DNA of 64,000 nt, taken from positions 1,054,001 through 1,118,000 of the forward strand of contig NC_019966.1 of NCBI RefSeq assembly GCF_000328565.1. The letters are read 5' to 3'. The translations under genes and the position numbers were made by a program. The stretch is from Mycobacterium sp. JS623. Lineage in GTDB: Bacteria; Actinomycetota; Actinomycetes; Mycobacteriales; Mycobacteriaceae. This document shows, piece after piece, positions 45,764 through 56,138 of this stretch; the first letter of the stretch is position 1, and each line of letters begins with the position of its first letter. Below the pieces are notes generated by a model. That model searched no databases. It was not told the origin of the DNA and saw only the letters and a list, made by a program, of their open reading frames with translations.

Positions 45764-46438
45764 CTAAATTATGCGCGCGACATAGTTGGCGGCCTGATCT
45801 GTCAGGCCTGCGCTCACATAATCGCTGTGAGCGAACGGATTGCGGCCACGCGAGCAGATCGGATCGCCGTCCTTGCACAAGTCGATCGCCCGGCCTCCGA
45901 ACACGGAGCTCGTGATCGGATTGCTGAACTTCGTCGCAGGGTTGCCGAACACCGCGACGGCGGCGACATTCTGGACCAGGTTGCTCGCAAGTGGGGGTGC
46001 CGAACCGATCTCGCCGATCTTGTTACCAAGCGGCGGAATGCCGGCCAGCATGTCGACGACCGCGGCGCCTTGCGAATATCCGCCGAGCACCAGCTTCGTC
46101 GACGGGCAGGAGGCAGCCATGGTCGCGATGCGGGTGGCCGCGTCATTGGCGCCGTCTGCTGCGGCGAGGAAGTCGTAGCTCGCGGGGTAGTTGACGGCGT
46201 AGGTGGTGAGGGTGCGACCGCCCACCAACCCTCGCAGCGTGTCAGCGAATGCCTGGCCGGGGTTTCCGAGGCCGGGTGCGTCGTTGGTGCCGCGGGCGAA
46301 GATGACCTCGATGTCGGGGCATGGATCCGCGGCCGCTGACGGGGCGACGGCGAGGGGAGTGGCCGCGCAAACCACGGCCGCGGTGATTGCGGCCAGCCGG
46401 CCTGACATCTTGAGCAAAGTCACGCGGGTCATCTTCAC
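45764..46438 (-). CDS. Secreted cutinase-family serine esterase (copy 3)
   Basis: 224 residues, GTG start (ATG two codons in is possible). Signal peptide to about PSAAA. Core: DPCPDIEVIFARGTNDAPGL, LVLGGYSQGAAVVDMLAGI, IDLCKDGDPICSRGRNPFAH with catalytic Asp and His near SDY. In M. tuberculosis two cutinase genes (Rv3451, Rv3452) lie near truA; here there are three. The start is nine bases after the end of the truncated EamA gene. Confidence 0.93.
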   Translation of the reverse strand: MKMTRVTLLKMSGRLAAITAAVVCAATPLAVAPSAAADPCPDIEVIFARGTNDAPGLGNPGQAFADTLRGLVGGRTLTTYAVNYPASYDFLAAADGANDAATRIATMAASCPSTKLVLGGYSQGAAVVDMLAGIPPLGNKIGEIGSAPPLASNLVQNVAAVAVFGNPATKFSNPITSSVFGGRAIDLCKDGDPICSRGRNPFAHSDYVSAGLTDQAANYVARII

Positions 46439-46447
46439 ATATCTAGA

Positions 46448-47134
46448 TCAGCTGCGGCGAACCGTTTCGTTACACGGCAGACTTTCCGCCAGCGTCAATT
46501 CGGCCAGCTTCTCGGTCCGGTCTCCCTGCCGAGCCAGTGCCAGCCCGACGAGGACGACGGCGCCGCCGATCGCCTGCGTCAGCGTCACTGCCTCGCCCAG
46601 CAAAACCCAGGCGGCCAGCACGGCGAACATCACCTCGGAGAGGCCGACGAGTGACGCGAACCGCGGCTGCAACCGAGCGATGCCCATGATGCCGAGGGTG
46701 TAGGCGATCGCGGTCGGAATCAGCGCCAGGGCGATGACGGGCACCAGCCACGACGTCGTCCACCCCGCGACGACGGCCTCGTTGGTGGTGAACGTCAGCG
46801 GCATCACCCCGGTGGCACCGAGCGCCGCGACCGCCGCCGCGCCGACAACAAGCCCTGCGGTCGCCAGCGTGATCGGGTCCAGGCCGTCCCCGTCGGTTGC
46901 GACCGAGGAGGACATCAGGAAGTAGCAAGCGGCGCACACGGCGGCGGCCAGCGCCCAGCTCACACCGACAAGGTTGATATGAGCGCCCGCAAAGACATTG
47001 AGTACCAACATGATTCCGGCGATTGCCAGTGCGACACCGGTCAATGTCAAGCCGCTCGGCTTGCGACGAGTGCTGGCCCAGACCCAACCGACCACCAGGA
47101 TCGGGGCGGTGTACTCGAGCCAACGGGACCGCAC
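46448..47134 (-). pseudogene. EamA/DMT-family transporter lacking its N-terminal third
   Basis: The 228-residue frame matches the second part of drug/metabolite transporters: EYTAPILVVGWVWAS, GVALAIAGIMLVLNVF, and the complete second EamA repeat (VPVIALALIPTAIAYTLGIM, LVGLSEVMFAVLAAWVLLGE, AIGGAVVLVGLALA). Family members are about 300 residues with ten helices; here the first three helices are absent and the frame simply starts at the LEYTAP helix. No matching N-terminus is found in other frames just upstream, so the gene is probably a 5'-deleted remnant. Confidence 0.6.
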
Positions 47135-47467
47135 AGTTCTGTCTTCGTTTGCACATGCAACAGGGCGCTGCCGAAACAGCCGCGGTCAACGACGGCTCGT
47201 ACCCGACGAATTAGCGTTGTGCCAGCGGGCGTGCTGCGTCCGAGGGGGATCAGATGGGTGAATCGTTTATCGATTACCCCGATCGGCTGCTGAGAGGGGC
47301 AATTGGCGCAACGGCCGGGCTCGCCGTGATTGTCGGTGCCCATCTTTTCCAACCGGGGACCATGCGGGATGAGGTCACCGAGGTTTCCAATATGGGGACT
47401 TCGAGCCGAAGCCCACCGCATCTTTGGCCGACGTGCCTAGGAGCCGAGCGTCCTCCGCTGCGCGGAC
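47135..47467. other. Gene-poor stretch next to the truncated transporter
   Basis: No convincing gene. A plus-strand frame from ATG 47254 begins with a hydrophobic segment (LLRGAIGATAGLAVIVGAHL) behind a GAGGGGG Shine-Dalgarno but then runs into low-complexity Arg/Pro-rich sequence overlapping the excalibur gene. It may be the start of a broken small membrane protein. This area is presumably the deletion scar of the EamA gene. Confidence 0.3.
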
Positions 47468-47671
47468 TCAGCACTCGCAGGCAACCCCGTCGCCATCGCG
47501 GTCCAGCTTCGGCAAATACCAGGGAGAATCCTGGGTGATGTTGCAGACGCCGTCTGCCTTGGCTTGGCTGCAGTTGCTATATGGACCTGATGCCGATGCA
47601 ATTGGAGCTAACCCGATTGCAGCCGCAGCGACGAGGAACAGGGCAGAACCGAAAGTACGAAACATCTTCAC
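47468..47671 (-). CDS. Small secreted excalibur-domain calcium-binding protein
   Basis: 67 residues. Signal peptide MKMFRTFGSALFLVAAAAI... cleaved after about SASA, then a single excalibur domain: Cys34, Cys43, and the DRDGDGVACEC end (57-67), whose Asp-rich loop resembles an EF-hand. Such domains are common in mycobacterial exported proteins. Function unknown. The 253-bp gap from here to the GAF regulator shows no gene. Confidence 0.85.
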   Translation of the reverse strand: MKMFRTFGSALFLVAAAAIGLAPIASASGPYSNCSQAKADGVCNITQDSPWYLPKLDRDGDGVACEC

Positions 47672-47924
47672 TCCGTTGTGATATTGAAGTGTGGGGGACG
47701 GTCCAGAACAACTCGGGAGTCCGTCACAGGCGAAGCTATGTTGATTCTTTCCGCAACGAATCAGGTGTTTCCCTATGTTTGCTATCGCCGGATTCTGCCC
47801 TAAGGTCGTGCGGACGCAGAAATAGCAGCCCTCATGCAGAAAACGGCGCGGGAAAGGCCATTAGGCCCTGCCCCGGACCGGCGAGACTGGGTTATGGTGG
47901 CGGCCACGCATGCGAGGAGCGTGA

Positions 47925-49196
47925 TTGCCGGTGGGTTTGTCAAAGACTTCGGGCGGCCGGGCAGCAGCCCGGCTGTCGTCCTCGTCGCTGCGCGCTGTCC
48001 ATGAGCTCTTCGTCTCTGGCCAGGTCGATCTCGATTCCACGCCGTTGCGTCGTGTGGTCGCCGAGAGCTGGCGGCGCAGTCTGGCCACCGGGGTCGATCC
48101 CGACTTCGGCGGCGCACGACCTGCCGCTGAAATCGCACTGGAACGCATGCGCGCGTCACATCCGCTCGCACCAGCTCTTCCCGTCATCCGCCGCCTGCTT
48201 GTCGAAGACGCCACCGACGCCGGCGTCGTCGTCGCCGTGACCGCGGCCGACGGCACATTGCTATGGGTCGAGGGCGACCTGAAAGCCTGCCGCAAGGCTG
48301 AGCGGATGAATTTCGTGCCCGGCGCCGACTGGAGTGAGCGCGGCGCAGGCACCAACGCGCCGGGCACCGCACTCGCCCTCGACGCCGAACTTCAGATCCG
48401 CGGCACCGAGCACTTCTCACGCGTCGTCCAGCAGTGGAGCTGCACCGCGGTGCCGGTGCACGACCCCGCTACCGGCGTGCTCATCGGCGCGATCGACCTC
48501 ACCGGCGGTACCCAGGTCGCCTCGGCGCAGACCCTGGCCTTGGTCCGCGCGACCGCCGTCGCGGTCGAAAACCACCTCGCCCTGCTGCGGCTCAACCAGC
48601 CCAAAGCCGAGCCGACGACCACACGCCTGACCGTGCTCGGCGCCGATCGCCCGCGCTGGCACACCGAACTCGACACCAGCGCGCTGACCGGTCGGCACGC
48701 CGACATCCTGGTCCTGCTCGCTCGCCACCCCGAGGGCCTGAGCGCTGATCACCTCGCGATGCTGCTCGACGACAAGGACCTCGACGTGGTGACGATCCGA
48801 GCCGAGATGTCGCGGCTGCGCCGCGTGATCGGCGCTGGATACATCGACTCCCGGCCGTACCGGTTGCTCAAGCCGATCACCAGCGACTACGACGACGTGC
48901 GCGAGGCACTCCACGTCGGCGACGTCGACCACGTACTGACGCATTACACCGGAGAACTGCTACCGCAGTCGGTATCGCCAGGTATTGCGCGGCTTCGTAC
49001 CGAGCTCAGCGCGAGTGTGCGCGGCGCCGTCCTGGCGTCGGGAAACCTTGCGCTGCTTCGTCGTTGGCTCGATCTGCCTGAGGGGCGCGACGACCGCGAT
49101 TGCTGGCGGGTGTTGTACAACCACTCGGCGCCAGGCTCGATCGTGCGCGCGCAGGCGCGCGGTCACCTCGCCGGGCTGGATCTAGACCTGGCCTAG
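47925..49196 (+). CDS. GAF-domain transcriptional regulator of the adjacent dehydrogenases (AcoR-like sensor part)
   Basis: 423 residues. The N-terminal half resembles the sensor region of AcoR-type activators (VVAESWRRSLATGVDPDF, then a GAF domain with FVPGADWSERGAGTNAPGTA and HFSRVVQQWSCTAVPVHDP, the hallmark of alcohol/aldehyde-linked activators). It lacks the sigma-54 AAA domain; instead the C-terminal half (ALTGRHADILVLLARHPEGL, DVVTIRAEMSRLRRVIGAGY) looks like a winged-helix DNA-binding region. TTG at 47925 has AGGAG five bases upstream; GTG at 47931 is the alternative. It directly precedes aldehyde and alcohol dehydrogenases and their inverted repeat. Confidence 0.85.
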   Translation: MPVGLSKTSGGRAAARLSSSSLRAVHELFVSGQVDLDSTPLRRVVAESWRRSLATGVDPDFGGARPAAEIALERMRASHPLAPALPVIRRLLVEDATDAGVVVAVTAADGTLLWVEGDLKACRKAERMNFVPGADWSERGAGTNAPGTALALDAELQIRGTEHFSRVVQQWSCTAVPVHDPATGVLIGAIDLTGGTQVASAQTLALVRATAVAVENHLALLRLNQPKAEPTTTRLTVLGADRPRWHTELDTSALTGRHADILVLLARHPEGLSADHLAMLLDDKDLDVVTIRAEMSRLRRVIGAGYIDSRPYRLLKPITSDYDDVREALHVGDVDHVLTHYTGELLPQSVSPGIARLRTELSASVRGAVLASGNLALLRRWLDLPEGRDDRDCWRVLYNHSAPGSIVRAQARGHLAGLDLDLA

Positions 49197-49203
49197 CTGG
49201 CCG

Positions 49204-49237
49204 ACGGTTGCAACGTCGTGCAACCGTGCTGCAACGG
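49204..49237. promoter_or_regulatory. Inverted repeat plus extra half-site upstream of the aldehyde dehydrogenase
   Basis: ACGGTTGCA (49204-49212) and TGCAACCGT (49219-49227) are perfect inverted arms around six bases. A third half-site TGCAACGG follows at 49230-49237. It lies 60-93 bp upstream of the aldehyde dehydrogenase start, right after the GAF regulator gene. The position suits activator binding by that regulator. Confidence 0.6.
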
Positions 49238-49296
49238 TGCGAAACCTACCTTCAGTGACGTCCGACACATATTCGTCGCGAAGCTAGGAGAAGCCC

Positions 49297-50820
<1,524 letters not shown>

Positions 50821-50905
50821 CAAGCGCTTGCGCGAGGAAACAAGTACCTGAGAGCCGGGACCAAAGACCCTTCAACAAAACCACTTTCACGATTGGAATG
50901 ATGAA

Positions 50906-51967
50906 ATGACCCAAACCCTTGGCGCTCACACAGCGTCCGACGTCACCGAGAGCATGCGCGCAGCCGTCGTCACCGAATTCGGCGGACCCCTACAGGTCGA
51001 AGACCTCGACCTGCCAACGCCGGGCTACGGCGAGGCATTGGTCAAACTCGAGACCTCCGGTGTGTGCCACACCGATCTCCATGCCGCGCACGGAGATTGG
51101 CCCGTCAAGCCGCGACCGCCGTTCATCCCCGGCCATGAGGGCTACGGCACCGTCGTGGCAGTCGGCGAGGGCGTCGACGACCTCGAGGTCGGCGACAAGG
51201 TTGGCAACGCCTGGCTGTGGTCGGCGTGCGGCACGTGCGAGTACTGCCGCACCGGCTGGGAAACCCTCTGCGAGAGCCAGAAAAACGGCGGCTACAGCGT
51301 CAACGGCAGTTTCGGCAGCTACATGTTGGTGAACACCGCCTACGCGGCACGCATCCCCGAGAACGCAGACCCGCTCGAGGTCGCCCCGATCCTGTGCGCG
51401 GGCGTCACCGTCTACAAGGGCCTCAGGGTGACCGACGCTCGGCCCGGACAATGGGTGGCCATCTCCGGCATCGGCGGACTCGGCCACGTCGCGGTGCAGT
51501 ACGCCCGCGCGATGGGACTGCGCGTCGTCGCGATCGATGTTGATGACTCCAAACTTGCCTTGGCCACCCGACTTGGCGCGGAGGTCGTCGTCAACGCCCG
51601 CACCTCCGACGTCGTCGCCGAAGTGCAGAAGGCCACGGGTGGTGTGCACGGGGTGCTCGTCACAGCGGTGCACCCACAGGCGTTCGGCGAGGCGATCGGG
51701 CTGGCGCGGCGTGGCGGCACGATCGTGTTCAACGGCCTTCCGCCGGGCGACTTTCCGGCGCCCATCTTCGACATCGTGCTCAAAGGTCTGACGATCCGCG
51801 GTTCGATCGTCGGCACCCGCCAGGACATGGCCGAGGCGCTGGACTTCTACGCCCGTGGCCTGATCCATCCGACGGTGCAAAGCGCGCGCCTGGACGACAT
51901 CAATGAGGTGTTCGGCCGAATGGAACGCGGCCAAATCGACGGGCGTGTCGTCATCGACTACCGGTAG
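50906..51967 (+). CDS. Zinc-dependent alcohol dehydrogenase, AdhP type
   Basis: 353 residues. Catalytic-zinc ligands Cys54 (SGVCHTD) and His77 (PGHEG); structural-zinc cysteines 108, 111, 114 and 122; Rossmann motif ISGIGGLGHVAVQYA. This is the propanol-preferring/ethanol type that makes the aldehyde for the dehydrogenase upstream. Same strand and regulon as that gene, with about 85 bp between them, so it may be in one transcript under the GAF regulator. Confidence 0.95.
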   Translation: MTQTLGAHTASDVTESMRAAVVTEFGGPLQVEDLDLPTPGYGEALVKLETSGVCHTDLHAAHGDWPVKPRPPFIPGHEGYGTVVAVGEGVDDLEVGDKVGNAWLWSACGTCEYCRTGWETLCESQKNGGYSVNGSFGSYMLVNTAYAARIPENADPLEVAPILCAGVTVYKGLRVTDARPGQWVAISGIGGLGHVAVQYARAMGLRVVAIDVDDSKLALATRLGAEVVVNARTSDVVAEVQKATGGVHGVLVTAVHPQAFGEAIGLARRGGTIVFNGLPPGDFPAPIFDIVLKGLTIRGSIVGTRQDMAEALDFYARGLIHPTVQSARLDDINEVFGRMERGQIDGRVVIDYR

Positions 51968-51996
51968 TCATCGGCGCGGCCTAGTTGACATCGCAA

Positions 51997-52090
51997 CCAG
52001 AGCCCCCGCTTCGCGGGTTAAAACCCGCCTAGTCGTCGCCACGACGGGTTAGTTTCAGCTAACCATTCGTGGCGACATAGGGGGCTCTGG
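51997..52090 (+). promoter_or_regulatory. Nested long hairpin in the leader of the secreted protein gene
   Basis: Three nested perfect stems are visible: CCAGAGCCCCC with GGGGGCTCTGG (51997-52007 / 52080-52090), GTCGCCACGA with TCGTGGCGAC (52035-52044 / 52067-52076), and GGTTAG with CTAACC (52047-52052 / 52059-52064). A side hairpin GCGGGTT/AACCCGC occurs between the outer two stems. The outer right arm contains the purine-rich ribosome-binding sequence and ends one base before the ATG, so the closed fold would block initiation. Could also be a terminator for adh or a palindromic repeat. Confidence 0.6.
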
Positions 52091-52091
52091 G

Positions 52092-52580
52092 ATGTACAAA
52101 CATGCGATATTGACAGCTGCGGCAATCCTCGCTCTGCCGACACTCTGCCTGACCGCGCCCACCGCATCGGCCGACACTACGCTGGTCCTTTTCGAGCACG
52201 ACGTTTTCCAGTACCAGGCAGACCTGGGCGCTCACGGACCTGGTCCTGGTGACCAATTCATCTTCGCCGGCGATGTCTTCGACCGTCCGGGGGGCACCTT
52301 CCTCGGCACGGCAAGCGGTACATGCGCCACGCTGACAGGGAATGCCACGTCCGGCCAGACGGCGTGCAACACCACGTTCGACCTCGCCGGTGGCCGGATC
52401 GTCATCCAGGGCGCGGGCGATACGGCGGCGATGATGGTCCGCGGCGAAACCGTTCCGCTCAACGTCATCGGCGGCACCGGGATCTATCAGAACGCACACG
52501 GCACCGGGACAGTTCAGGTGCCCCCGGAGGTTCCGAACCAGACGGATGCGAACTTCGTCCTGAACCTGGCCGGCGGATAG
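52092..52580 (+). CDS. Secreted allene-oxide-cyclase-barrel-like protein
   Basis: 162 residues. A signal peptide (HAILTAAAILALPTLCL...) ends near TASA. The mature part reads FEHDVFQYQADLG, GDQFIFAGDVFDRPGGTFLG, CATLTG, CNTTFDLAGGRIVIQGAG and VIGGTGIYQNAHGTGTVQ. This alternation of GxF and GGTGxYxxAxGxG patterns is that of the dirigent/allene-oxide-cyclase barrel family of secreted actinobacterial proteins. Biochemical role unknown. Start preceded by an RBS embedded in the leader hairpin. Confidence 0.8.
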   Translation: MYKHAILTAAAILALPTLCLTAPTASADTTLVLFEHDVFQYQADLGAHGPGPGDQFIFAGDVFDRPGGTFLGTASGTCATLTGNATSGQTACNTTFDLAGGRIVIQGAGDTAAMMVRGETVPLNVIGGTGIYQNAHGTGTVQVPPEVPNQTDANFVLNLAGG

Positions 52581-52596
52581 CCTCCGCGTACGCGTT

Positions 52597-52626
52597 TTGA
52601 CCTGCGCGGACGCCCGCAGGTAAGCT
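52597..52626 (+). promoter_or_regulatory. Probable SigA-type promoter of rplM-rpsI
   Basis: TTGACC (52597-52602) and TAAGCT (52621-52626) are separated by 18 bases, about 130 bases before the rplM GTG. This fits housekeeping promoters of mycobacterial ribosomal protein genes. The leader downstream contains the repeated segment GGGTCA, without a clear attenuator. Confidence 0.5.
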
Positions 52627-52753
52627 GCACCGTTGGCGTGCGGTATGCACGGGCCTCGGGTCACTGTCGGTCGCCGAGGACCACCCTGCCGTCGACGCCT
52701 GACCGGCACCCGGGTCAGACCGGGATCCAACCCGAGAAGAGAAGGTAGACGCT

Positions 52754-53197
52754 GTGCCTACATACACGCCGAAGGCGGGTGACACCACGCGTTCGTGGTA
52801 CGTCATCGACGCCACCGACGTGGTGCTCGGCCGGCTCGCCGTCGCGGCTGCAACTCTGCTGCGCGGCAAGCACAAGCCGACATTCACGCCCAATGTCGAC
52901 GGTGGCGACTTCGTCATCGTCATCAACGCAGACAAGGTCGCCATCAGCGGCGACAAGCTCCAGAACAAGTACGCCTACCGCCACTCGGGTTATCCCGGCG
53001 GTCTGCGCAAGCGGGCGCTCGGTGACGAGATGCAGAAGCATGCCGACCGGGTCGTCGAGAGGGCGATCCTCGGGATGATTCCGCATACCAAGCTCGGCCG
53101 TCAGATCCAGAAGAAGTTGAAGGTCTACGTCGGGCCGGAGCATCCGCACACGGCGCAGCAGCCGATTCCGTACGAGATCAAGCAGGTGGCCCAGTGA
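52754..53197 (+). CDS. rplM: 50S ribosomal protein L13
   Basis: 147 residues. [58 protein letters not shown] and [11 protein letters not shown] are the L13 signature blocks. GTG start behind AGAAGGTAG. Its stop overlaps the rpsI GTG (GTGA). Confidence 0.98.
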   Translation: MPTYTPKAGDTTRSWYVIDATDVVLGRLAVAAATLLRGKHKPTFTPNVDGGDFVIVINADKVAISGDKLQNKYAYRHSGYPGGLRKRALGDEMQKHADRVVERAILGMIPHTKLGRQIQKKLKVYVGPEHPHTAQQPIPYEIKQVAQ

Positions 53198-53673
53198 CCG
53201 AGACCGTTGAGCAGACCGACGACAACGTTGAAACCACCGATGCCGTGGTCGAGACCGAGGCGGCCCCACGCGAGCCCGTCGTGATCGACCGTCCCATCCA
53301 GACCGTCGGCCGCCGCAAGGAGGCCGTGGTGCGGGTGCGCCTGGTGCCCGGCACCGGCCAGTTCCACCTGGACGGTCGCACCCTGGAGGCCTACTTCCCG
53401 AACAAGGTGCACCAGCAGCTGATCAAGGCTCCGCTGGTGACCGTAGACCGGCTGGAGAGCTTCGACATCTACGCCCACCTCGATGGCGGCGGCCCGTCCG
53501 GTCAGGCCGGCGCGCTGCGCCTGGCCATCGCCCGGGCGCTGATTCTGGTGCAGCCGGAGGACCGGCCCGCACTGAAGAAGGCCGGCTTCCTGACCCGCGA
53601 CCCGCGGGCTATCGAGCGCAAGAAGTACGGGCTCAAGAAGGCCCGCAAGGCGCCTCAGTACAGCAAGCGCTGA
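53194..53673 (+). CDS. rpsI: 30S ribosomal protein S9
   Basis: 159 residues. An acidic, Thr/Glu-rich N-terminal extension of about 30 residues typical of actinobacteria precedes the core ([40 protein letters not shown]) and the Arg/Lys tail ending [12 protein letters not shown] that contacts P-site tRNA. Coupled to rplM by overlap and followed by an intrinsic terminator. Confidence 0.98.
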   Translation: MTETVEQTDDNVETTDAVVETEAAPREPVVIDRPIQTVGRRKEAVVRVRLVPGTGQFHLDGRTLEAYFPNKVHQQLIKAPLVTVDRLESFDIYAHLDGGGPSGQAGALRLAIARALILVQPEDRPALKKAGFLTRDPRAIERKKYGLKKARKAPQYSKR

Positions 53674-53685
53674 TCGATCTGTCGG

Positions 53686-53725
53686 AACGCCGGGTGTGCG
53701 ATATGCACGCCCGGCGTTTTGCTTT
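53686..53725 (+). terminator. Intrinsic terminator of rplM-rpsI
   Basis: AACGCCGGG (53686-53694) pairs with CCCGGCGTT (53710-53718), with an extra inner GTGC/GCAC pairing, and is followed by TTTTGCTTT. Located 13 bases after the rpsI stop. This is one of the few textbook terminators in the window. Confidence 0.75.
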
Positions 53726-53901
53726 GTTCCTGGGAATCCGTCACATCCGGTTTGAGATCCCGAGTCATCGGGGAGCCCTACACGTCGGAAGCGCGGGCGC
53801 CACAGGCGTTCGGCAGACCGAATCTGTCGCCGATACGGGTCACTCAGCCAGCTCGTTGGGGGATCGGGCCGTCGCTTCCTGACTGAAAGGAAAGAATACT
53901 G

Positions 53902-54330
53902 ATGCAGAACTTTGCAAAGCGTGCGTCGATTGGCGCTGTTGTGGGTGGAGCACTGCTGGGCGCAGGTGGCTTTGGCCTCGCGCACGCAGCCCCGCCGGCC
54001 GAGTCAGTCGTCAACGACGGCAAGGTCAACGTCACTGTGACAGCGGGCGGCCAGCAGGTCGGCGTGCTTCAGGACGTGTCGCTGACGAGCGCGGAAGCAC
54101 TCGTCGCGTCGGCGTGCCCGAACGCCGGGATCACCGCGGAGGCGCTGCAGGCGCTCGACGTCAGCGGCACGCCGGTGCCCGGCACCTGTGCTGGTAATGA
54201 CGGCGGCGTGACCTTTACGTTCGCCCAAAACGGCCCTGGTAATTCGGAGAACGCCCCGGGTCAGAACCGCACCACCACCACGCCGTCGAGCGCGACCAGC
54301 GCGCCGACGACGACTACCACCTCGCGGTAG
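53902..54330 (+). CDS. Small secreted protein with Thr/Ser-rich tail
   Basis: 142 residues. A signal peptide (KRASIGAVVGGALLGAGGFG) ends near LAHA. The mature part has two cysteines (SACPNAG, GTCAGND), probably one disulfide, around VNVTVTAGGQQVGVLQDVS. The last 25 residues are a Thr/Ser/Pro tract (NRTTTTPSSATSAPTTTTT), a likely site of O-mannosylation in mycobacteria. Good Shine-Dalgarno (GAAAGGAAAG). No recognised family. Confidence 0.75.
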   Translation: MQNFAKRASIGAVVGGALLGAGGFGLAHAAPPAESVVNDGKVNVTVTAGGQQVGVLQDVSLTSAEALVASACPNAGITAEALQALDVSGTPVPGTCAGNDGGVTFTFAQNGPGNSENAPGQNRTTTTPSSATSAPTTTTTSR

Positions 54331-54449
54331 CCCTCGGTAAGCGACCTCACCGCCCGCGCCCAACTGGGTCCGGGCGGTGAGTCGTCTTTACGTCGCGTTT
54401 TGGCCTGGCGGTTGGCTCTTTGACCGTCATTTATGAGAAGTTTGTCGGC

Positions 54450-55787
54450 ATGGCTCGACTGTTCGGCACCGACGGGGTGCGCGGAGTCGCCAATCAGGAT
54501 CTGACCGCCGAGCTGGCGTTGGGACTGGGCTCGGCGGCGGCGCGCCGCCTCGGCAGCGTTGGGGGCCATGCCCGCCGCATCGCCGTGGTGGGCCGCGATC
54601 CGCGAGCCAGCAGCGAGATGCTCGAGGCGGCGGTGATCGCCGGGGTGACCAGTGAGGGCGTCGACGCGCTGCGCGTCGGGGTGCTGCCGACACCGGCCGT
54701 GGCATACCTGACGAGCGCCTACGACGCCGACTTCGGCGTGATGATCTCGGCGTCGCACAACCCGATGCCCGACAACGGCATCAAGATCTTCGGGCCCGGC
54801 GGACACAAGCTCGATGACGCCGCCGAGGACCGCATCGAAGAACTCGTCCACCAGGGTCCGGGCAGCCGGCCGACTGGCGCTGGCATCGGGCGCGTCGTCG
54901 ACGCTGAGGACGCTTTGGACCGCTACTTGCGCCACGCGAGCAAGGCCGTCACCACGCGGCTGGACGGTCTGACTGTGGTGGTGGACTGCGCGCACGGGGC
55001 GGCATCATCTGCTGCGCCTCGCGCATACCGCGCGGCAGGTGCGAACGTCATCGCGATCAACGCCGAGCCCAACGGGCTGAACATCAACGATGGCTGCGGG
55101 TCCACGCACATGGACCAGCTCCGGGCCGCGGTGGTCTCACACGGTGCCGACCTCGGACTGGCGCACGACGGGGATGCGGACCGGTGCTTGGCGGTCGATG
55201 CCGCGGGCCGGGTGATCGACGGCGACGCGATCATGGTGATCCTCGCGCTGGCGATGCGCGACGCAGGCGAGCTGGCGTCGAACACCTTGGTGGCGACCGT
55301 GATGAGCAACCTCGGGCTGCACCTGGCCATGCGCGCCGCGGGCATCGAGGTTCGCACCACCGGCGTGGGTGACCGCTACGTGCTGGAAGAGCTTCGGGCA
55401 GGCGAATATTCGCTTGGCGGTGAGCAATCAGGCCACATCGTGATGCCTGCCCTGGGTACGACGGGAGACGGCATCGTCACAGGATTGCGGCTGATGTCGA
55501 GGATGGCGCAGACGCGCTTGTCGTTGGCGGCGCTGGCCGAGCCGATGCAGACCCTGCCGCAGGTTTTGATCAACGTGCAGGTCGCCGACAAGGCTACGGT
55601 GGCGGATGCGCCGTCGGTGCGCTCGGCGGTGGCCGAGGCCGAGGCGGAGCTCGGGGATAGCGGTCGAATCCTGTTGCGGCCCTCCGGAACCGAACAGGTG
55701 GTCCGCGTGATGGTCGAGGCGGCCGACGAGGACACCGCGCGACAGGTGGCCGTACGGGTCGCAGAGTCGGTGAGCGACCAACGCTGA
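54450..55787 (+). CDS. glmM: Phosphoglucosamine mutase
   Basis: 445 residues (mrsA in M. tuberculosis). [15 protein letters not shown] start; phosphoserine loop [15 protein letters not shown] with Ser102; metal loop [11 protein letters not shown]; sugar loop [10 protein letters not shown]; phosphate loop [14 protein letters not shown]. Interconverts glucosamine-6-P and -1-P for UDP-GlcNAc and peptidoglycan synthesis, after GlmS encoded 7 kb further on. ATG at 54450 chosen; 54420 adds ten non-conserved residues. Confidence 0.97.
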   Translation: MARLFGTDGVRGVANQDLTAELALGLGSAAARRLGSVGGHARRIAVVGRDPRASSEMLEAAVIAGVTSEGVDALRVGVLPTPAVAYLTSAYDADFGVMISASHNPMPDNGIKIFGPGGHKLDDAAEDRIEELVHQGPGSRPTGAGIGRVVDAEDALDRYLRHASKAVTTRLDGLTVVVDCAHGAASSAAPRAYRAAGANVIAINAEPNGLNINDGCGSTHMDQLRAAVVSHGADLGLAHDGDADRCLAVDAAGRVIDGDAIMVILALAMRDAGELASNTLVATVMSNLGLHLAMRAAGIEVRTTGVGDRYVLEELRAGEYSLGGEQSGHIVMPALGTTGDGIVTGLRLMSRMAQTRLSLAALAEPMQTLPQVLINVQVADKATVADAPSVRSAVAEAEAELGDSGRILLRPSGTEQVVRVMVEAADEDTARQVAVRVAESVSDQR

Positions 55788-55830
55788 AATTGGTTGGAAC
55801 CGGCGGGGCTTCACCGGCGTCCTAGCGTGT

Positions 55831-56136
55831 ATGGGACAAGCTGAGGTCGCCCGTGTCGACGTGTCGGCGCTGCACGCAGTGGCGCGCCAATACGAGACGG
55901 TCGCCGACATCGTCGACGGTGCGGTGCGCACGCATTTGTCCGGGTTGATGTTCGACGGTGCCGCGGCGGGCCGTGCGCACGTGGCACGTGGTGACGGACT
56001 ACGCACGGCCGTCGACCACGTCGTGGACCAACTCTGGCAGTGGTCCATAGCCGCGGCCGAAATTGCCGCGGCGTTGCGTACATCTGCCGATCGGTACACC
56101 GAGGCCGATGTCAGCGCTGCCCGGCGAGTGGGGTAA
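55831..56136 (+). CDS. EspC-like/ESX-secretion-associated small protein
   Basis: 101 residues, helical, Rv3440c-like in position. Two helices are separated near GAAAGRAHVARGDGL, and the C-terminus has a YTEAD sequence (89-93) that fits the YxxxD/E type VII secretion signal, following a WQWSIAAAEIAAALRTSADR helix. This is the layout of the T7SS_ESX_EspC family. The next gene starts two bases after its stop, so both products are made together and may be a secreted pair. No ESX apparatus genes are in the window. Confidence 0.7.
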   Translation: MGQAEVARVDVSALHAVARQYETVADIVDGAVRTHLSGLMFDGAAAGRAHVARGDGLRTAVDHVVDQLWQWSIAAAEIAAALRTSADRYTEADVSAARRVG

Positions 56137-56138
56137 CG

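Noticed and set aside
47925..49196. Sigma-54 enhancer-binding protein
   Set aside because: Although the sensor half resembles AcoR, the AAA domain (GAFTGA, Walker motifs) is absent and mycobacteria lack sigma-54.
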